Shown here piece after piece: positions 1-12,130 of a DNA stretch of 64,000 nt. The translations under genes and the position numbers were made by a program. Source of the stretch: Gari tellinella (taxonomy: Eukaryota; Mollusca; Bivalvia; Cardiida; Psammobiidae). The notes beneath the pieces are model-generated. The model had not been told where the DNA came from, made no database searches, and worked only from the letters and a program-made list of their open reading frames with translations. Each line of letters opens with the position of its first letter. Position 1 is the stretch's first letter. The stretch covers positions 2,852,001-2,916,000 of the forward strand of contig OV277858.1 in assembly GCA_922989275.2 (NCBI GenBank), given 5' to 3'.

Positions 1-430
1 ATGCAAATTGCAATATCAAAAATTATTTGGAAAGCACTATTCCCCTGCTGTGATCATGACCTCTAAATGACCTTGAAATAACCCAAATTGTACTTCAAGG
101 ACTTCTAGAGTGGAGTACACATATTAAAATATAAAGTATATCCTACATGTAACTCTAAAGCTATGACCAAGGTTTACCATTTTGGCAAGTAAATGACCTT
201 GACCTTTATCTGACATGACTCAGGTTGTACTGAAATTCAAGTGATTATAAGGCTGAATACAAATGACAAATATGAAGTCATTATCATACATGTGCATACT
301 TTCAAAGTTACAGACAATGTTTAGGTTAGCATTTTTGACCTCTAAATGACATTGAACTTTGTCAAACATGACATAATTGGCAATGTCCTTAAGGGCTTTT
401 TGAGTTCAGTAAATATGCAAAATATGCAAT
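1..430. repeat. Diverged tandem repeat of the TGACCTTGACC type
   Basis: Three diverged units begin near 61, 187 and 339, each with a variant of 'taaatgaccttgacctt', then a 'gacatgac-caaattgtac' phrase, then 'ttcaag..cttttgagt'. The same phrases return at 11,785-12,130 and 13,795-14,250. This is a dispersed tandem repeat that I recognise as common in bivalve genomes. No ORF of note. Confidence 0.7.
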
Positions 431-1030
431 GTGCCTCTGATAATGTGCATGTTTTGTAACAAGAGGATCTGGCGTTCACCTATTGTATGGAGCCTGATAG
501 TTTTGCCTTTGAGTTTCACCCGTATTAATCTAAGTCCAATCAAAATTGTACACTACAGAGCGTAAACGATATTGGAATACGTATAGTATATTCTAGTATA
601 GTTGAGTATATTGAGGGCTGATAATATCACAATAACATGCTTTCAACAAATATTGAACTTTTTAAAGAACTTATACTTCTATACATCGTGTGCAAATAAT
701 GATCAAAATGCATTTAAAACTGTAGTTGCCACGAAATATGACTTTTTCAATGCATCAAAGGCAGATAACTCTTTACCAATTCAGCCAATTCCAAAAATAA
801 TTAACACACTTGAGAACTAATAGTCAAATATCATTGTACAAAGTTTTATCAAACTTATTTCAAATTCTTAGATACTACAGCCTAAACAATACTGAAAAAA
901 AGTATTTAGCATTTCAAAGTATAACCAGGGCAGATATTGCCTTATTTATCAAACTGCAACCATTATTACACTTCTTGGAAAATATATAACTATATACGTT
1001 GTATGCAAGTAGGATAAGAATCCATTTACT
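430..1030. other. No gene; faint direct repeat
   Basis: No coding signal. Two weakly similar segments lie near 560-790 and 850-1,020. Both carry a 'tatac(a/g)t(c/t)gt(g/a)tgcaa' phrase after an 'aacttctt'-like stretch, which suggests an old ~300-bp duplication. The 72-codon open frame at 602-820 lies inside it and looks accidental. Confidence 0.35.
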
Positions 1031-2115
1031 AGAAGGCCATGGCCCAAAAGTCGATCACCTGAGAACATTGTACCTAAGCTGACTGGACAAGACAAAATTG
1101 TGATATATATAGCTATAAAAAGAGTTTTAAAGGTTTTCCTATATAAGTCTATATAAAAATGATAAGCCCCGGGTCAGGGCCTAATTTGATCAAGGGGTCA
1201 CAATTTGAACAATCTTGGTAGAGGACGATAAGACAAAGCTACATTTCAAATATAAATGATCTGGTCCTTACAGTTTCAAGAGAAGAAGATTTAAAGGTTT
1301 TCCTATGAAAGCCTGATAATTTTTAGCACAGTGGTCATAATTTGAACAATCTTGGTAGAGGACCAGAATGCAAAGCTATATGTCAAATTTTAAAGATTTG
1401 GGCCTTAAAGTTTCAGAGAAGAAGATTTTGAAGATTTTCTATATGACTATATGTTAAACTGATAAGCACCGGGGCGGGGCCAATTTTGACCAAGGGGTCA
1501 ATATTTGAACAATTTATGTAGAAAACCATATGGCAAAGCTACATGTCAAATATGTTTTATCTAGGCCATACAGTTTCAGAGAAGAAGATTTTCAAAGGTT
1601 TTCCTGGTAAAAACTGATCAGTCCAAGGCCGGGGCCTTTTTTGGCCCAGGGGTCATAATTTAAAGAATCTTAGTACAGTACTTTAGGGCAAAGCTATTCG
1701 TGAAATTTAAATGATCTGGACATTACAATTTCAAAGAAGAAGATTTTTAAAGATTATCCTATATAACTCTATGTCAAACTGATAAGCACCGGGGCGGGGC
1801 CAATTTTTACCCAGGGTTATAATTTGAACAATCTTGGTAGAGGACCATAAGGCAAGGCTACATGTCAAATATTAATGACCTAGGTCATACAGTCTCAGTA
1901 GAGAAGATTTTCAAAGGTTTGCTTAAAAAAACTGATAAGCCCTAGGGCGGAGCCATTCTTGACCCAGGGTCAAAATTTGGACAATCGTGGTAGAATATCA
2001 TAAGGTAATGTTACATACCAAATAACAAAGGTCTGGGCGTTTGGTTTCTGAGAAGAAGATTTTTAAAGATTTTCTTATGCATTTAAAGTTGTCTATACGG
2101 TCATGTTAGAAAATC
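1030..2115. repeat. Tandem array, ~150-bp units with GGGGCGGGGCC core
   Basis: About six to seven units of roughly 150 bp. Each holds 'gagaagaagatttt', 'aaaggttttcctat', 'aactgataag', a 'ccggggcggggcc' core, 'gaccaaggggtca', 'atttgaacaat' and 'ggcaaagctacatgtcaaat' in the same order. The array opens with 'ggccatggcccaaaagtcg-tcacctgag', a leader seen again at 44,005-44,110. Divergence between units is substantial. Confidence 0.85.
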
Positions 2116-2229
2116 TGGACCCAAAGAAAGGGGAATAACTCTAGTCAAACACTTTGAACACGAGTTCGTTGCCCCTTTTCACCTATGCTTTTGACAATGT
2201 TTTGTTAAAATCGGGTAAGTGGTTTCTGG

Positions 2230-2560
2230 TTGTACAATAGCTCACCCTGAGCGTTAACACTCAGCTACGAGCGCTGCGATGTCCACGATTGACAGAATCG
2301 TGGTGAACGTAGGGGGTCGTGGGGTCTAATGTTGGTGATCGTGAGTGAGATTAGAGGAATCGTGGAGAGCGCAGGGATCGTGGCCAAATTGTTGACGGTC
2401 AAATATTTTGCCACGATGGTCCCGATTGGTTTCATATATTAAGAAAGCGTGAGAGAACGTGGGAATCTTATCTTAGAACGGCGTGGTACAGCTTAACGGA
2501 GCTTAACAGAACCTGACAGAACGCATCAAATCGTGACACTCAAACGTTAATATTGATTCT
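2230..2560. repeat. Short-period repeat rich in 'atcgtgg' and 'cttaacagaac'
   Basis: Runs of short related words (atcgtgg, gaacgt, cttaacggagc, cttaacagaac, atcgtgac) give a degenerate repeat. A sister stretch at 3,690-3,945 uses the same words. No ORF and no terminal repeats are visible. Confidence 0.5.
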
Positions 2561-2794
2561 TTAAATTTGTATTATTAAGCTACTATGGTGCTCCCTCCCT
2601 ACAACGACCCTCCCAATAGCCTCCCCCTCTTTACAACGACACTTACCGCAGTTTCCTATAAAAAAGACAATTTCCGTATTTCAAGCGCTTTCACTGCTGC
2701 AATTTTGTCTGCTTAATATTGGCGTCTGATTTTTTCCTCAAAATACATAATAGTGGACATTTTGATAGAATAGATATAATGAAAAGTGACACAC

Positions 2795-2872
2795 AGCTTG
2801 AATCCTGATCAGACGTAGCGTAACATGGCGTCTGCTCGGGATCCAATCTGTTTGCAAATGTAAACAAAATCT
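2795..2872. repeat. Isolated copy of the GGATCC/CGTCTG satellite monomer
   Basis: The order 'ttgaatcctgatcagacg..', 'atggcgtctgctcgggatcc', 'aatctgtttgcaaat' is the palindromic monomer that makes up the array at 50,880-51,880; a further isolated copy lies at 7,240-7,320. The centre is a near-palindrome (atcctgatcagacg / gcgtctgctcgggatc). Confidence 0.6.
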
Positions 2873-3689
2873 TAATTGTCCCTCCCTGTAACGACTCTTT
2901 CCGAACAACACATACACTCCAATAGAGTGCCGTTTTACAGAGGGAGCACAGTATTGGTAAATACATTTCCTGATCTTGTTTCGTTGATTACAAATAGTCT
3001 GAAAAAAAACGTGCAAAGCGAGCTAATAATGTATCGGTAAATACTCAATGGAACTCTCATGTCTCTTATATCTGATAGTTTGGTTAAACATGTTATTGCG
3101 TATGAGTACAATACGTCAGTGTATCTCTAGTACGAATGATATGGGTTTGTTATATTTTGCACACGTGTTGCATGATTTTCCAGGTTTTTACGCCTGTTGA
3201 AAACAATGGAGAATCATACACAGGCACAATATTAATTTCTAAAAGTTAAGTTGATATTTACCCAATTCGTGCCTTTTGTTTATACGTAACCATTGTCTAG
3301 CCCGACATGTCCTAGATACATGTATATAACTACTCTTCGGCCTTCTACCTCCGCCCTCCTTTAATGTGTTCCGTTCTAACCCTTCTTTCTGCTGCCGACT
3401 CTCCTTATTTGGAGCTACTTTATGTGAACATATATCAATAGCAACTGCCAGTTCAGCATCTACTTCCATCTTGGATTCATATCGGTAGTTCGTTCCTCTT
3501 AAGAGACTCATGAGAGAATAAAATGGTGTGTTTAGTGTTCCTGATAAGGTGAAGCTTCCCACCAAGCATTTTTTAGATGCGTCATCCCAATGTCATCAGA
3601 GTTTGACACCAGCATCCAGATAATGAGTGGATTGTCCATATCTTCTTTTCATAACCCAGTCGTGCTCAAAATGCATTACTCTTGGTAAA

Positions 3690-3945
3690 ACCGTTCCCAT
3701 AAATCGTAGGAGAGCTTAACAGAACATTTTGTCGTGATATATCTTAGCAAAACGTAACAAAACGTAAAAGTGTATCGTGGTTACCGTAAGATAAAGTGGT
3801 GCAATCAGGGCAGGCCTTCATAAAAATATTGTAGGGTTCGTAACAATCCGCTACAGGAGGTAACAAGATGTGTAGAGAGCGTAAGAAAGCGTGATATAGT
3901 GAAGAAAAAGAAAGAAAATCGCGAAGCTCTGCGCTTTTTCTAAAT
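3690..3945. repeat. Second copy of the 'cttaacagaac/atcgtgg' repeat
   Basis: Shares 'gagcttaacagaac', 'aaaacgtaacaaaacgtaa' and 'tatcgtggttaccg' with 2,230-2,560. The 2,560-3,690 stretch between the two copies has no recognisable gene; a 108-codon open frame on the minus strand (3,239-3,565) was not convincing. Confidence 0.45.
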
Positions 3946-4214
3946 TGTGGACATCGCAGCTATCGTGGCTGATTGTAAACGCAGCATTACCAAACTATTC
4001 ACTCAACGATTTAATCTTATATTAAAGACTTTTCCTCAGCAAATTTATGTACCACCAGTATATTGTTCTGGAGGTGTCAATGTAACTGTCAAATCACATG
4101 CAGTTTACCTGGATTATACTTATGACAGTAAATAATCTGACAAGGCGTTATGATCAAAAGATAGTCAGGAGATATCTTTAAATAAAATGAAGTGTATCAA
4201 ATTATAAATTAATT

Positions 4215-4590
4215 ATTTCCTTCTCGAAAACTGCTGCCAGAATGATTTGAAAATATATACCGGAACAGACGTTACTCTAAAGCAACGCTAACACATTTGG
4301 TTGTATCAGAAACATTGCCAAAGAGAGTTTTATCTTTTATTGTATCAGTTACACAACCATGACATATACTAAGGTACAAACCAACATATCCAAACCAATA
4401 TAGACTCAAGAATGTTAATGAATGTTAGTTCTGAAACGACATACCTAAGAAATATTCAAGCATATGTTCGGACAACAATGGTTGCCTATAAACATACATT
4501 CGTTCTTTCTCGAAAAACTGATGCCAGAATGATTTGAACATATCTACAGGGACAAACGTTACTCAAATACAACGCTAAAACACGGACCGA
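4215..4590 (+). repeat. Direct repeat, two ~80-bp copies 287 bp apart
   Basis: 'ttctcgaaaa-ctg.tgccagaatgatttga' followed by 'acgttactc.aa..caacgct' occurs at 4,217-4,295 and again at 4,504-4,585. The copies are clearly homologous and the spacer is unique. This may be two units of a longer tandem repeat. Confidence 0.6.
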
Positions 4591-6905
4591 TCAAACTCCC
4601 GAAAACCGTCCCGAATAACAGAATGTGCCCATAGTCACCCAACGTAATGCACATTTCAGTACAGAGGATATTCAGTTGTAAGACTCCGAATTTTCTCTGG
4701 GCCCAAAGTCAGCCGAGTATGTGCATAGTACGATCGAGAATACGACGCTAAGGGCGTCTACGGAAGGGCGAGTTACCATGGCCAAGAAAATGTGTGCATA
4801 CGTTACTGCTTGAGAAAGTGACAAATTTAAACTTTACCATCCATTGCATCGACTATCCTATCCAATAATGTATAGTTATCAGGGTTATGATTTTAACAAA
4901 TTGATAGAGGTCATCTAGGCGATAATCTACTCTGAAATTGAAAGCTCTTCGTTGTACAATTTAGATAAACAAAACTCGTTTTAAATCAATGTAAAGCTTA
5001 TATGCAACTGATATTGCTATGTATTACTCCCTGACGTTATGCTTTGTATCAATATCTAAGCATTTGTCTTTGTAAATTGGAACAAGCAGATTTTCCGATG
5101 TACAATGAGTTTGTTCAAGACTGCTCGCCAATTTACTATATTTGGTCATTCAAACAATTATTTTAATTTCGGAATTTTGTTTGAGCAGACATGTATGATT
5201 ATCAATGAATTTATCGTTAAAAAACACATTCTTGAAAAGCTACACTGCAAAATAGCTTGGCAACACTTATCTTCCCATCTTCTTATCTTCGTTGAGGAAA
5301 ATATGCATCAACAATCATAGGTACTGGCCATATTTTCTACTGACTTTAAGCATGTGTTCATATGATATGGCTAGGGAAATGTGTCATAGCGCTTGTAATA
5401 TACGCACAAGTATACCGGTATTTAAAATTCCCTGAAGTTTGATGCCAATAGCAGTACATATTGAATAGTCTTAATAATAAAATCGAAATGAGTTTCACTA
5501 CTTTAATCTAGATCTGTTTCACCTACTTGTTTTGTAAGATTTAATTATTCCTTGTTGTTATTACAAGAAGAATTGTTAAGATTTCTTTAATATATTTATT
5601 TGTTTGCAATGGAAACCAGATATATTCATTGATCCTTTCTTTGACAGTAATTGGTCCAAAAATTATTCGTTCAAAGATTGTGTGTGTTGATTAGGAGAAA
5701 TGTATGTAATGTTTGTATCTGATCACCGAAAACACGGATATAATCACGAAAACAATTCGTTTGTCAGCTTTCTACTTTATGGGAGAGAGTAAAAAGTAAT
5801 AGAAGTCGATTACACACGCCTACTTCATGCTTTAATAGCTTTAAATAGTAGTATAGGAACAGAAACCTTAAGACACCATTCGACTTAAAATATTTAAATA
5901 ACTGTTCCAAATATGCATGTGGCAAGTTATATTACAAATTGAAATTTTGAAAATGAAGCTATTTTGAAATGTTGGTTGCCATCTTGATGATATTGTATAA
6001 ACCTTAGGTCCGATGTACCAGTGCTTTACAGTTGACATCGAAAATATGTCAGCAATAAGAGTAAGGCATCGCGCTCGAGTTATTTGTAATTTCTCCCAAT
6101 GTTTGGGGAGTCAGATTAGTAGGGGTGAATCGATGGCAGGCGGTATCGCCTTATTACAATAGCGGATACCATAATAGAGTTGTATACGCACAGCGACTGT
6201 CGGACCTGGACTGTCAAGCAGGGCCCGTCTCAAAGAGGTTTTGGTAGCCTAAAACCTGCAAATACCTATCCATATTTCAACGATATATTAACGTAGCTGT
6301 TTAATTTTAAAGCGTCTAATGGAGTTAAAACATATCGTTAGATCTCTTCCCTTTGGACCTATACTCTTATGGCATATAATCAGAATAGAAAGATGAAGAA
6401 ACGCAAGATTTTAAGCAGACAGCATTGTATAACATGCTAAAGGTCAAACTCATGGAAGATATGTAACGGTATTCTCCCTGAACCCTATAATATTAATTGG
6501 AATCCTTTCTTGTTGAACACACTTTTATTATGAGTGTGAAACAATTTTAGTTGTGACTAGACGAATTGCTTGTCGGCGTCATATCTGGACCCAAAAGTAT
6601 GTACTTGAAAAGTCTAGTCACTTCGATATTCGCACTAGACTTTAACCCTTTCTATGCCAAATTCAGTCAGTCACTCTTAACCCTTTCTCGCAGACAAAGT
6701 AACGACCGCTTAATTTGTCGTCTGGAATTTATGCAAAATTAAAACTTGTGATTTGTACTTCTACTTGTTACTCCGAATCAATCAATAATGATAACAGGGT
6801 AGTCCATTTAGTGCAACATTGAAACACCATATAACCCGTGGCGTGTTCAGTTACCTCTGCTTGCTGTTTAGGTTAGCAGTTTGTGCCCCGTGTGAAGCGT
6901 GCATG
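4590..6905. other. No recognisable gene
   Basis: AT-rich sequence with only short, unconvincing open frames. No splice-consistent exon, RNA gene or terminal repeats were found by eye. Confidence 0.5.
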
Positions 6906-6908
6906 GTA

Positions 6909-7120
6909 CAGTGGAGAAAACCTTTAATTTCCAAATAACCGCGTTTACGTTTAAACAATTTGTTTCATTGTAAACAGTTTTGAGTCAGATCAGAAGCCGG
7001 CTCCAAACGTTTTGCAATTCAGATAAAAACTGGTAGTCAGAATTGTTAAAAAAATGTGATTTTCTATATTTCGTTGCAATGCGTTTGCGTTTGAACGGAA
7101 TAATAACGTTTTCTCCACTG
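6909..7120. mobile_element. 212-bp Tc1/mariner-type MITE
   Basis: The left end CAGTGGAGAAAAC (6,909-6,921) and right end GTTTTCTCCACTG (7,108-7,120) are perfect 13-bp inverted repeats. A TA dinucleotide flanks each side (6,907-6,908 and 7,121-7,122), the expected target-site duplication of Tc1/mariner elements, which often start with CAGT. Similarity continues weakly inward (gcgtttacgtttaaac versus the inverse of gtttgcgtttgaac). No ORF, so it is non-autonomous. Confidence 0.85.
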
Positions 7121-7122
7121 TA

Positions 7123-9330
7123 TGTCAGACCGGTAGCTACATGTACATGTTACTCGCAATCGATGGCCATCGCTTTCCTTACTTAATTCATGGCTGACTT
7201 GAGGTTACAGAATTTAACAGAAGAAATAACGATACATGTACGAGGGACACATAGTTTGGAGTCTGATCCGAGGCCGGGTTACGCGGCGTGTAATCTGGAT
7301 CAAATTGTTTGCAAATATACTTTCAAAGGACGTCAAATAAATAGACGTCTACGACACAACATTACAACAAAATTAAACTAATCAAAATTCAAAAATATAT
7401 ACAAACATTGCTTTCAATTTACACACCAAGTGCCCGGTTCACAAAACTCCATAATACAAGAACAAATTCGTCATAAGGAACCAAAATCGTCAGAAGTGCT
7501 GCGATTTATAATCTCAACCGAGATAATATCAAAACGAGGCACCATTAAAAGTACATGGAAATGGTTAACTACATGGTAGCAAATTGTTAAATTGATAAAG
7601 ACAGTATTCAAAGATTGAAATTAATATTTCATAGTCAATGAGCAAGTCCATGAAAAGTAAAGTCGAAATCAAACGAGGACAATAACTCCGGAATTACGTA
7701 TCCCAGGGTTACCTGCCTTATTGCAGCCAGCTACTTTTTGGAACGGATAAATAAACAAATTGTCTGTACTTATTGGAAAATGTTTTACAAAGCCAAACAG
7801 CTGAACCAACAACCTTTACCACTACAACTCAACTAACGCTATCGCTAAGAAATAGCATAGAACTATAGGATTTTGCTTCCCTATTTAATTGTTTTACTTT
7901 GATTCCCGTTTTCTTAAAAATGCTTCGGAATAAACGTATGCATGATCGAAACAATCTAGCTAATGAAAGTAATGTGTTTTCAAATCAGATGCTGGCGTTA
8001 GGGGGAGGATACCGTTACATATCTCTACGCATATTTCATTTCTTAACCTTTAGCCTGTTGTAAAATAATGTCTGCTTAAAGTGAGTGAAAATAGAAGTAT
8101 CGCTAATATTGGCAAGAGTTTGAACGATTATTTAACCTCTGTTTATTTCTGCAAAGACCCGCTCTCCACAAGTTTGTAAAAAAATTAGAGATGCACTGCT
8201 TGATTTAGTTCTGCATAACTAACTGAAACATTGTTTAAATTTGCATGGTATAAACCTAGTCCACATGTGTACAGTTATATGATATGGAGCTATTTCTCGT
8301 CTTTGCCATATCCTCACAGTGCACCGGCAATACGCGTTTTACTGTTAGGAAAATCTCGCTTCATAAATTAACTATCGCCCGACGGATTTGGTTGGGCATC
8401 AAATTTCTCAAAAAGTAAGACATTAATCTTAAAAGTAAGACTACCAACATATTCAGTATGTACAAAAATACACCAACCTGGTACCAAAAAACATTCTTTA
8501 AAACACTTAATTTGACTTTTTATTAAGATATTTATTACAGTTTTTATCATCTCTGTGTACAGCATGTACTACACTGGGTGGAAACGTTTCTTTCGTTTTA
8601 CCGCCGTTGTGTCGTAATACTGCTCATTTTATAGAATTATCCGTGTACGTTTCCAACCAGTTACTATCTTCCATTTCAACAACATAAAAACAACCGCTGC
8701 TCGAGAATTTTGAAAAGTTTAAAATTAGATGAATCGCAACCGGAAGCTTGATTTGAGGTCAGAAATCGTTCTCAAAATGACTTTTAGCAATAATTGCGTG
8801 ATTTTAATTAGTAAATGTGACTCAATCTTAGAGTTTAAGGAATGAGACAAAACTTATTTTCCTTCCTGTTTTTGGCCTATTGCCATGAGACCCTGAGGAC
8901 GGCACCTGTCAAAAGTTCACTTGTCGTCCCATGGGTTCATTGATGAGACTAGATATAAACCATACTTAGTTTGTATTTAGGATTTTCTTAGTTATTTTCA
9001 CTTTCTAAGAGTGAATCATCACATACTCAGAGTAAATTGCCGAAATCTAAGAGAACATTGATTTACTTAAAGATAAACATATCTTAGAATGTTTTAGCAT
9101 ATGGGTCAATGTATCGATACATATTTAAACATCATTACACGTTTTAATTTGTGAGTTTAGTCCAGTATTTAAATACTGGTGCGACTTTTAATTACTATAT
9201 ATTCACTATCAGTCAATATTTTCTAAAACATGTTTGACAAATAAATCCATGTTTGTTGACGCAGCACCTAATATACAATTAATTAAAACACTTATTTGTA
9301 CTCATGTTCAAAATATTTCCGCGCGCAACG
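7123..9330. other. No recognisable gene
   Basis: Apart from the satellite monomer at 7,240-7,320, nothing coding or structured stands out. The 63-codon open frame at 7,190-7,381 runs through that monomer and is not credible as a gene. Confidence 0.5.
7240..7320. repeat. Isolated GGATCC/CGTCTG-type monomer
   Basis: 'ttggagtctgatccgaggc', 'gcggcgtgtaatctggatc' and 'aaattgtttgcaaata' match the monomer of the 50.9-51.9 kb array and the copy at 2,795. It is more diverged than those. Confidence 0.5.
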
Positions 9331-9335
9331 CTATA

Positions 9336-10592
9336 CGAGGGGCGTTCATTTAATTATGTCACTGGTGTCCTTATAGACGCAATATGAGATGCATAATTCG
9401 TTCTATCCATATATAAATTATAAATGAATTTAAAATAGAGAAAAATTACCTTTTTAGGTACACCCTACAACCACTGCAAATCGGCACGGACAGGCTTACA
9501 TTAAGAGATGACACGTCATAAAAAGTTGTCTCTTTTCGATAAAAGGAACGAAAATCAAATACAAGAGCTATACTGCGGTGAATAAAACAGGTGGGACAGC
9601 TTGGTTATCATTTTATTTTCCAGGAAATCGTTTACAATGAAACACATGGGGGAAATCTACATTTCTATTTATAAGGCAAATCTTTAAATTCGGATTTCAG
9701 TTGTATGGTTTACATGATAAGTAGTCTTTTTTCAGTATCAATGCTTTATAAACTCACTTCATGACTGTTCGATTGAATGATTTTTTTAATGCGTGATCGG
9801 ATTTTGAACGTAATTGCATTTAAAACTTTTTCCTGCGCATTTAAGAATTTCACAATATCCCATCTAAATGTGTCTTTACACATCATTTACGGATACAATT
9901 ATTAGTATTTGTTGCTAATGATTATGAAACACTTTACGACAGCTCAGAAAATGTGTAATTTGTATATATTTCTGCTTTTGAATAAGGATTTTACAACGTT
10001 TTTCATGAATATGTGTTATTGTTCTCAATGAAAAGATGAGGGGTCCCAAAAACAAAACACATTATAACTTTACACCCTGGTCTCAAAAACATATTATCTG
10101 AACCCGATATTTTTACAGCACCGTCAGTAATATATTTAAATACATATCCTGCGTGCTGTTTCAGTAGATCACCAGCAGCAGCAGCTTTAACTTGGTCATC
10201 CGCCAAATTAAATAGTGGTCGGTCTCAAGTAAAACTAGTAATGTTTAAATTGTTTGTTGTGATTGGAAAATGACATTCATGACACTGCAAATATTGCACG
10301 TATCAAATAAAGTTAAAAGTATATCTATGGAATCGACATCTTTAAAATTATTAAACCTTTACTGTAAGCCGATTTTTTACAGTACGTCCATTACATACAC
10401 TAAAATAGCCAGTATCTATGAGTGTAAGGATTTAATTATTCAATAATTTCTAAATAGCTCGATGGATTTAAACGAAATTTTCAGTGAATATGAACAATAA
10501 TATCATTGTGTTGCAGACAAAATTTCAACACGCACGTGTTAGTAGTAGAAAAGAAAAACGCAAGAGTGACACAAATAATTGAACACCCCTCG
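9336..10592. mobile_element. 1.26-kb mariner-type element, no transposase recognised
   Basis: The left end begins CGAGGGGCGTTCATTTAATT (9,336) and the right end, read inversely from 10,592, begins CGAGGGGTGTTCAATTATTT; both go on to 'GTCACT'. By eye about 23 of the first 28 positions agree. A TA lies immediately outside each end (9,334-9,335; 10,593-10,594). The length of 1,257 bp is that of a classic mariner, yet I find no helix-turn-helix or D,D34D catalytic motif in any frame. The only notable frame is the minus-strand ORF at 10,003-10,206. It is either a completely eroded mariner or a non-autonomous derivative with unrelated cargo. Confidence 0.7.
10003..10206 (-). CDS. Unrecognised 67-codon ORF inside the mariner-type element
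   Basis: The predicted peptide starts MADDQVKAAAAGDLLKQ and continues with a composition that looks more protein-like than its AT-rich neighbours (acidic start, alanine run, balanced charge), then degenerates into hydrophobic residues after about residue 45. That change could mark an exon end near 'ccagggtgtaaag', but no strong donor is visible. It lies wholly inside the TIR-bounded element, so it could be a captured host exon or chance. I do not recognise the family. Confidence 0.2.
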   Translation of the reverse strand: MADDQVKAAAAGDLLKQHAGYVFKYITDGAVKISGSDNMFLRPGCKVIMCFVFGTPHLFIENNNTYS

Positions 10593-10599
10593 TACATAT

Positions 10600-11560
10600 A
10601 AATATCAAGCTAAATCTAGATGTAACTAAATACTTCTTTTAGAGGTCTACTTTTGAATTGGACAAAAAAGCTTTTCATAAGTTTACACTTTCTCAATTTA
10701 AAGCTTGTGTAAATGCTTATCAAAACGAATGCAGACGAAAAGTGAGCATAATGCTAAAGGTCAATGACAAAGGCAAACTGTATACAACGAAATAGAATAA
10801 AATACTGGTTAAAGGTTGTTTGCGTAACTATCCAACGTATGCTTTTGATACGCTTAAGTAACCAATGTGTTTGTAGTTATCCGGGTGTATTTACAAACCC
10901 GTTATGTTAAACAATGTTTAGTTTTAAAAATGCAAGAAAAAAGATTAGTATGTAAAATGGTAATGCAAATAATTTTCTATTTGTATGTGCAACGTTTTGT
11001 TTCAAATTTGTCGCGAAAAGGATTATTTCTAAGGATAATAATATCATATTTTAGGCCAGTGATATACTTCAGCATGAAAACGGTGCGTGACATTGTAACA
11101 GAAGTGTAAGACATATGGACCATTCCGCGACAAAACCGGTAATATATATTTAGGCTTTGCCTCTGGACGGAAAAAAGCAAAATTGTACAAATAAATAAAA
11201 CTTAATGCTTCTTGATGTTGACACTATTGTAGTACTTTTACCTAGAGTCTTAATAAACTATCATCTAAGATATAACATTGTGATCTGCTTTTTGATACCA
11301 TACGACCCATATTAAAAGTGTAGCTATAACTCTTTAAGATGAATATCCTGAGCAAATATGATCTTGATAGGGGTAAATCTATGGCCGCTAGAGTGTACCA
11401 AACCAAATGTTGATGGACAACAGACATCTACTGATCACTATAGTTCACTTGAAAAGTCTCGGGTAAACTAATAAAAGTAGGATGACGAACAAGAATGATG
11501 TCACAGAAAGTGACAAATGCCCCCGACGGCCGATGCTTTTTCACTGCAATGTATTCATTT
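10600..11560. other. No recognisable gene
   Basis: AT-rich; overlapping 60-80-codon frames on both strands at 10,867-11,427 look accidental. A 'ctagagtgtaccaaaccaaatgttgatgg' phrase near 11,390 is a stray piece of the 13.2/15.0-kb tandem repeat family. Confidence 0.45.
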
Positions 11561-11640
11561 GGCTTTCAAATAAAATCATACAGCAGGCTATAATTGTTGT
11601 TGTTGTTGTGTTGCAATATATATAAAGAAGAACGCTTTGG

Positions 11641-11716
11641 CAAACCTTGTTATGACGACGACGTCATCATGACGTCAGCTGATAGCATGATGACGCCGTC
11701 GTCATAACAAGGTTTG
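11641..11716. repeat. Near-perfect 30-bp inverted repeat (hairpin)
   Basis: The left arm (11,641-11,670, begins caaaccttgttatgac) and right arm (11,687-11,716, ends gtcataacaaggtttg) pair with one mismatch across a 16-nt loop. The arms contain TGACG/CGTCA words. It follows (TTG)n at 11,596-11,612 and a TATATATA stretch. It could be a short foldback element or a transcript hairpin. Confidence 0.8.
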
Positions 11717-11784
11717 TCATATGTCATAAAGACGACTTATTTCTAAATTAAGAAATGATCACATAATCAAATAGTTATGGCGTG

Positions 11785-12130
11785 TTAGGATGAGTTACCT
11801 CCCTTCCTATACACTTAAACTAATATAAGATCAGTTATCTCCCTTTTATCCGGATTTTACCTGTAAATAACCTTGACCTTTGGCGGACATAACCCAAATT
11901 GCACTGACTTCAAGAGCTTCTTGAGTTGAGTACACATACAAAATATAATGTCTCTATCCCAATGTATTCAAAAGTTATGGCCAATATTAAAGTTGTGTGC
12001 GGACAAACAGACAGACGGACAGACAGACAGACATACCAAAACAAACATTTTGACATAGCTTGATATAGGAGATTTGCACTTTTGGCTACAGAGGAAAGGG
12101 GTAAAGCAAGGTGAAAGTAATCAGAAAGCA
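11785..12130. repeat. TGACCTTGACC-type repeat ending in (GACA)n
   Basis: Opens 'gagttacctccctt', passes through 'aataaccttgacctttggc' and 'caagagcttcttgagttgag', and ends in 'ggacagacagacagac' (about 12,010-12,035). The trailing GACA/GACG microsatellite is a recurrent partner of this repeat. Confidence 0.7.

Noticed and set aside
3239..3565. 108-codon minus-strand ORF between two copies of a repeat
   Set aside because: Plausible composition in the middle (MEVDAELAVAIDICSHK) but no recognised family, splice signals or conservation evidence.
3947..4135. 62-codon ORF
   Set aside because: Starts within or next to the 3,690-3,945 repeat and shows no motif.
10867..11427. Overlapping ORFs on both strands
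   Set aside because: AT-rich chance frames; no domain or codon signal.
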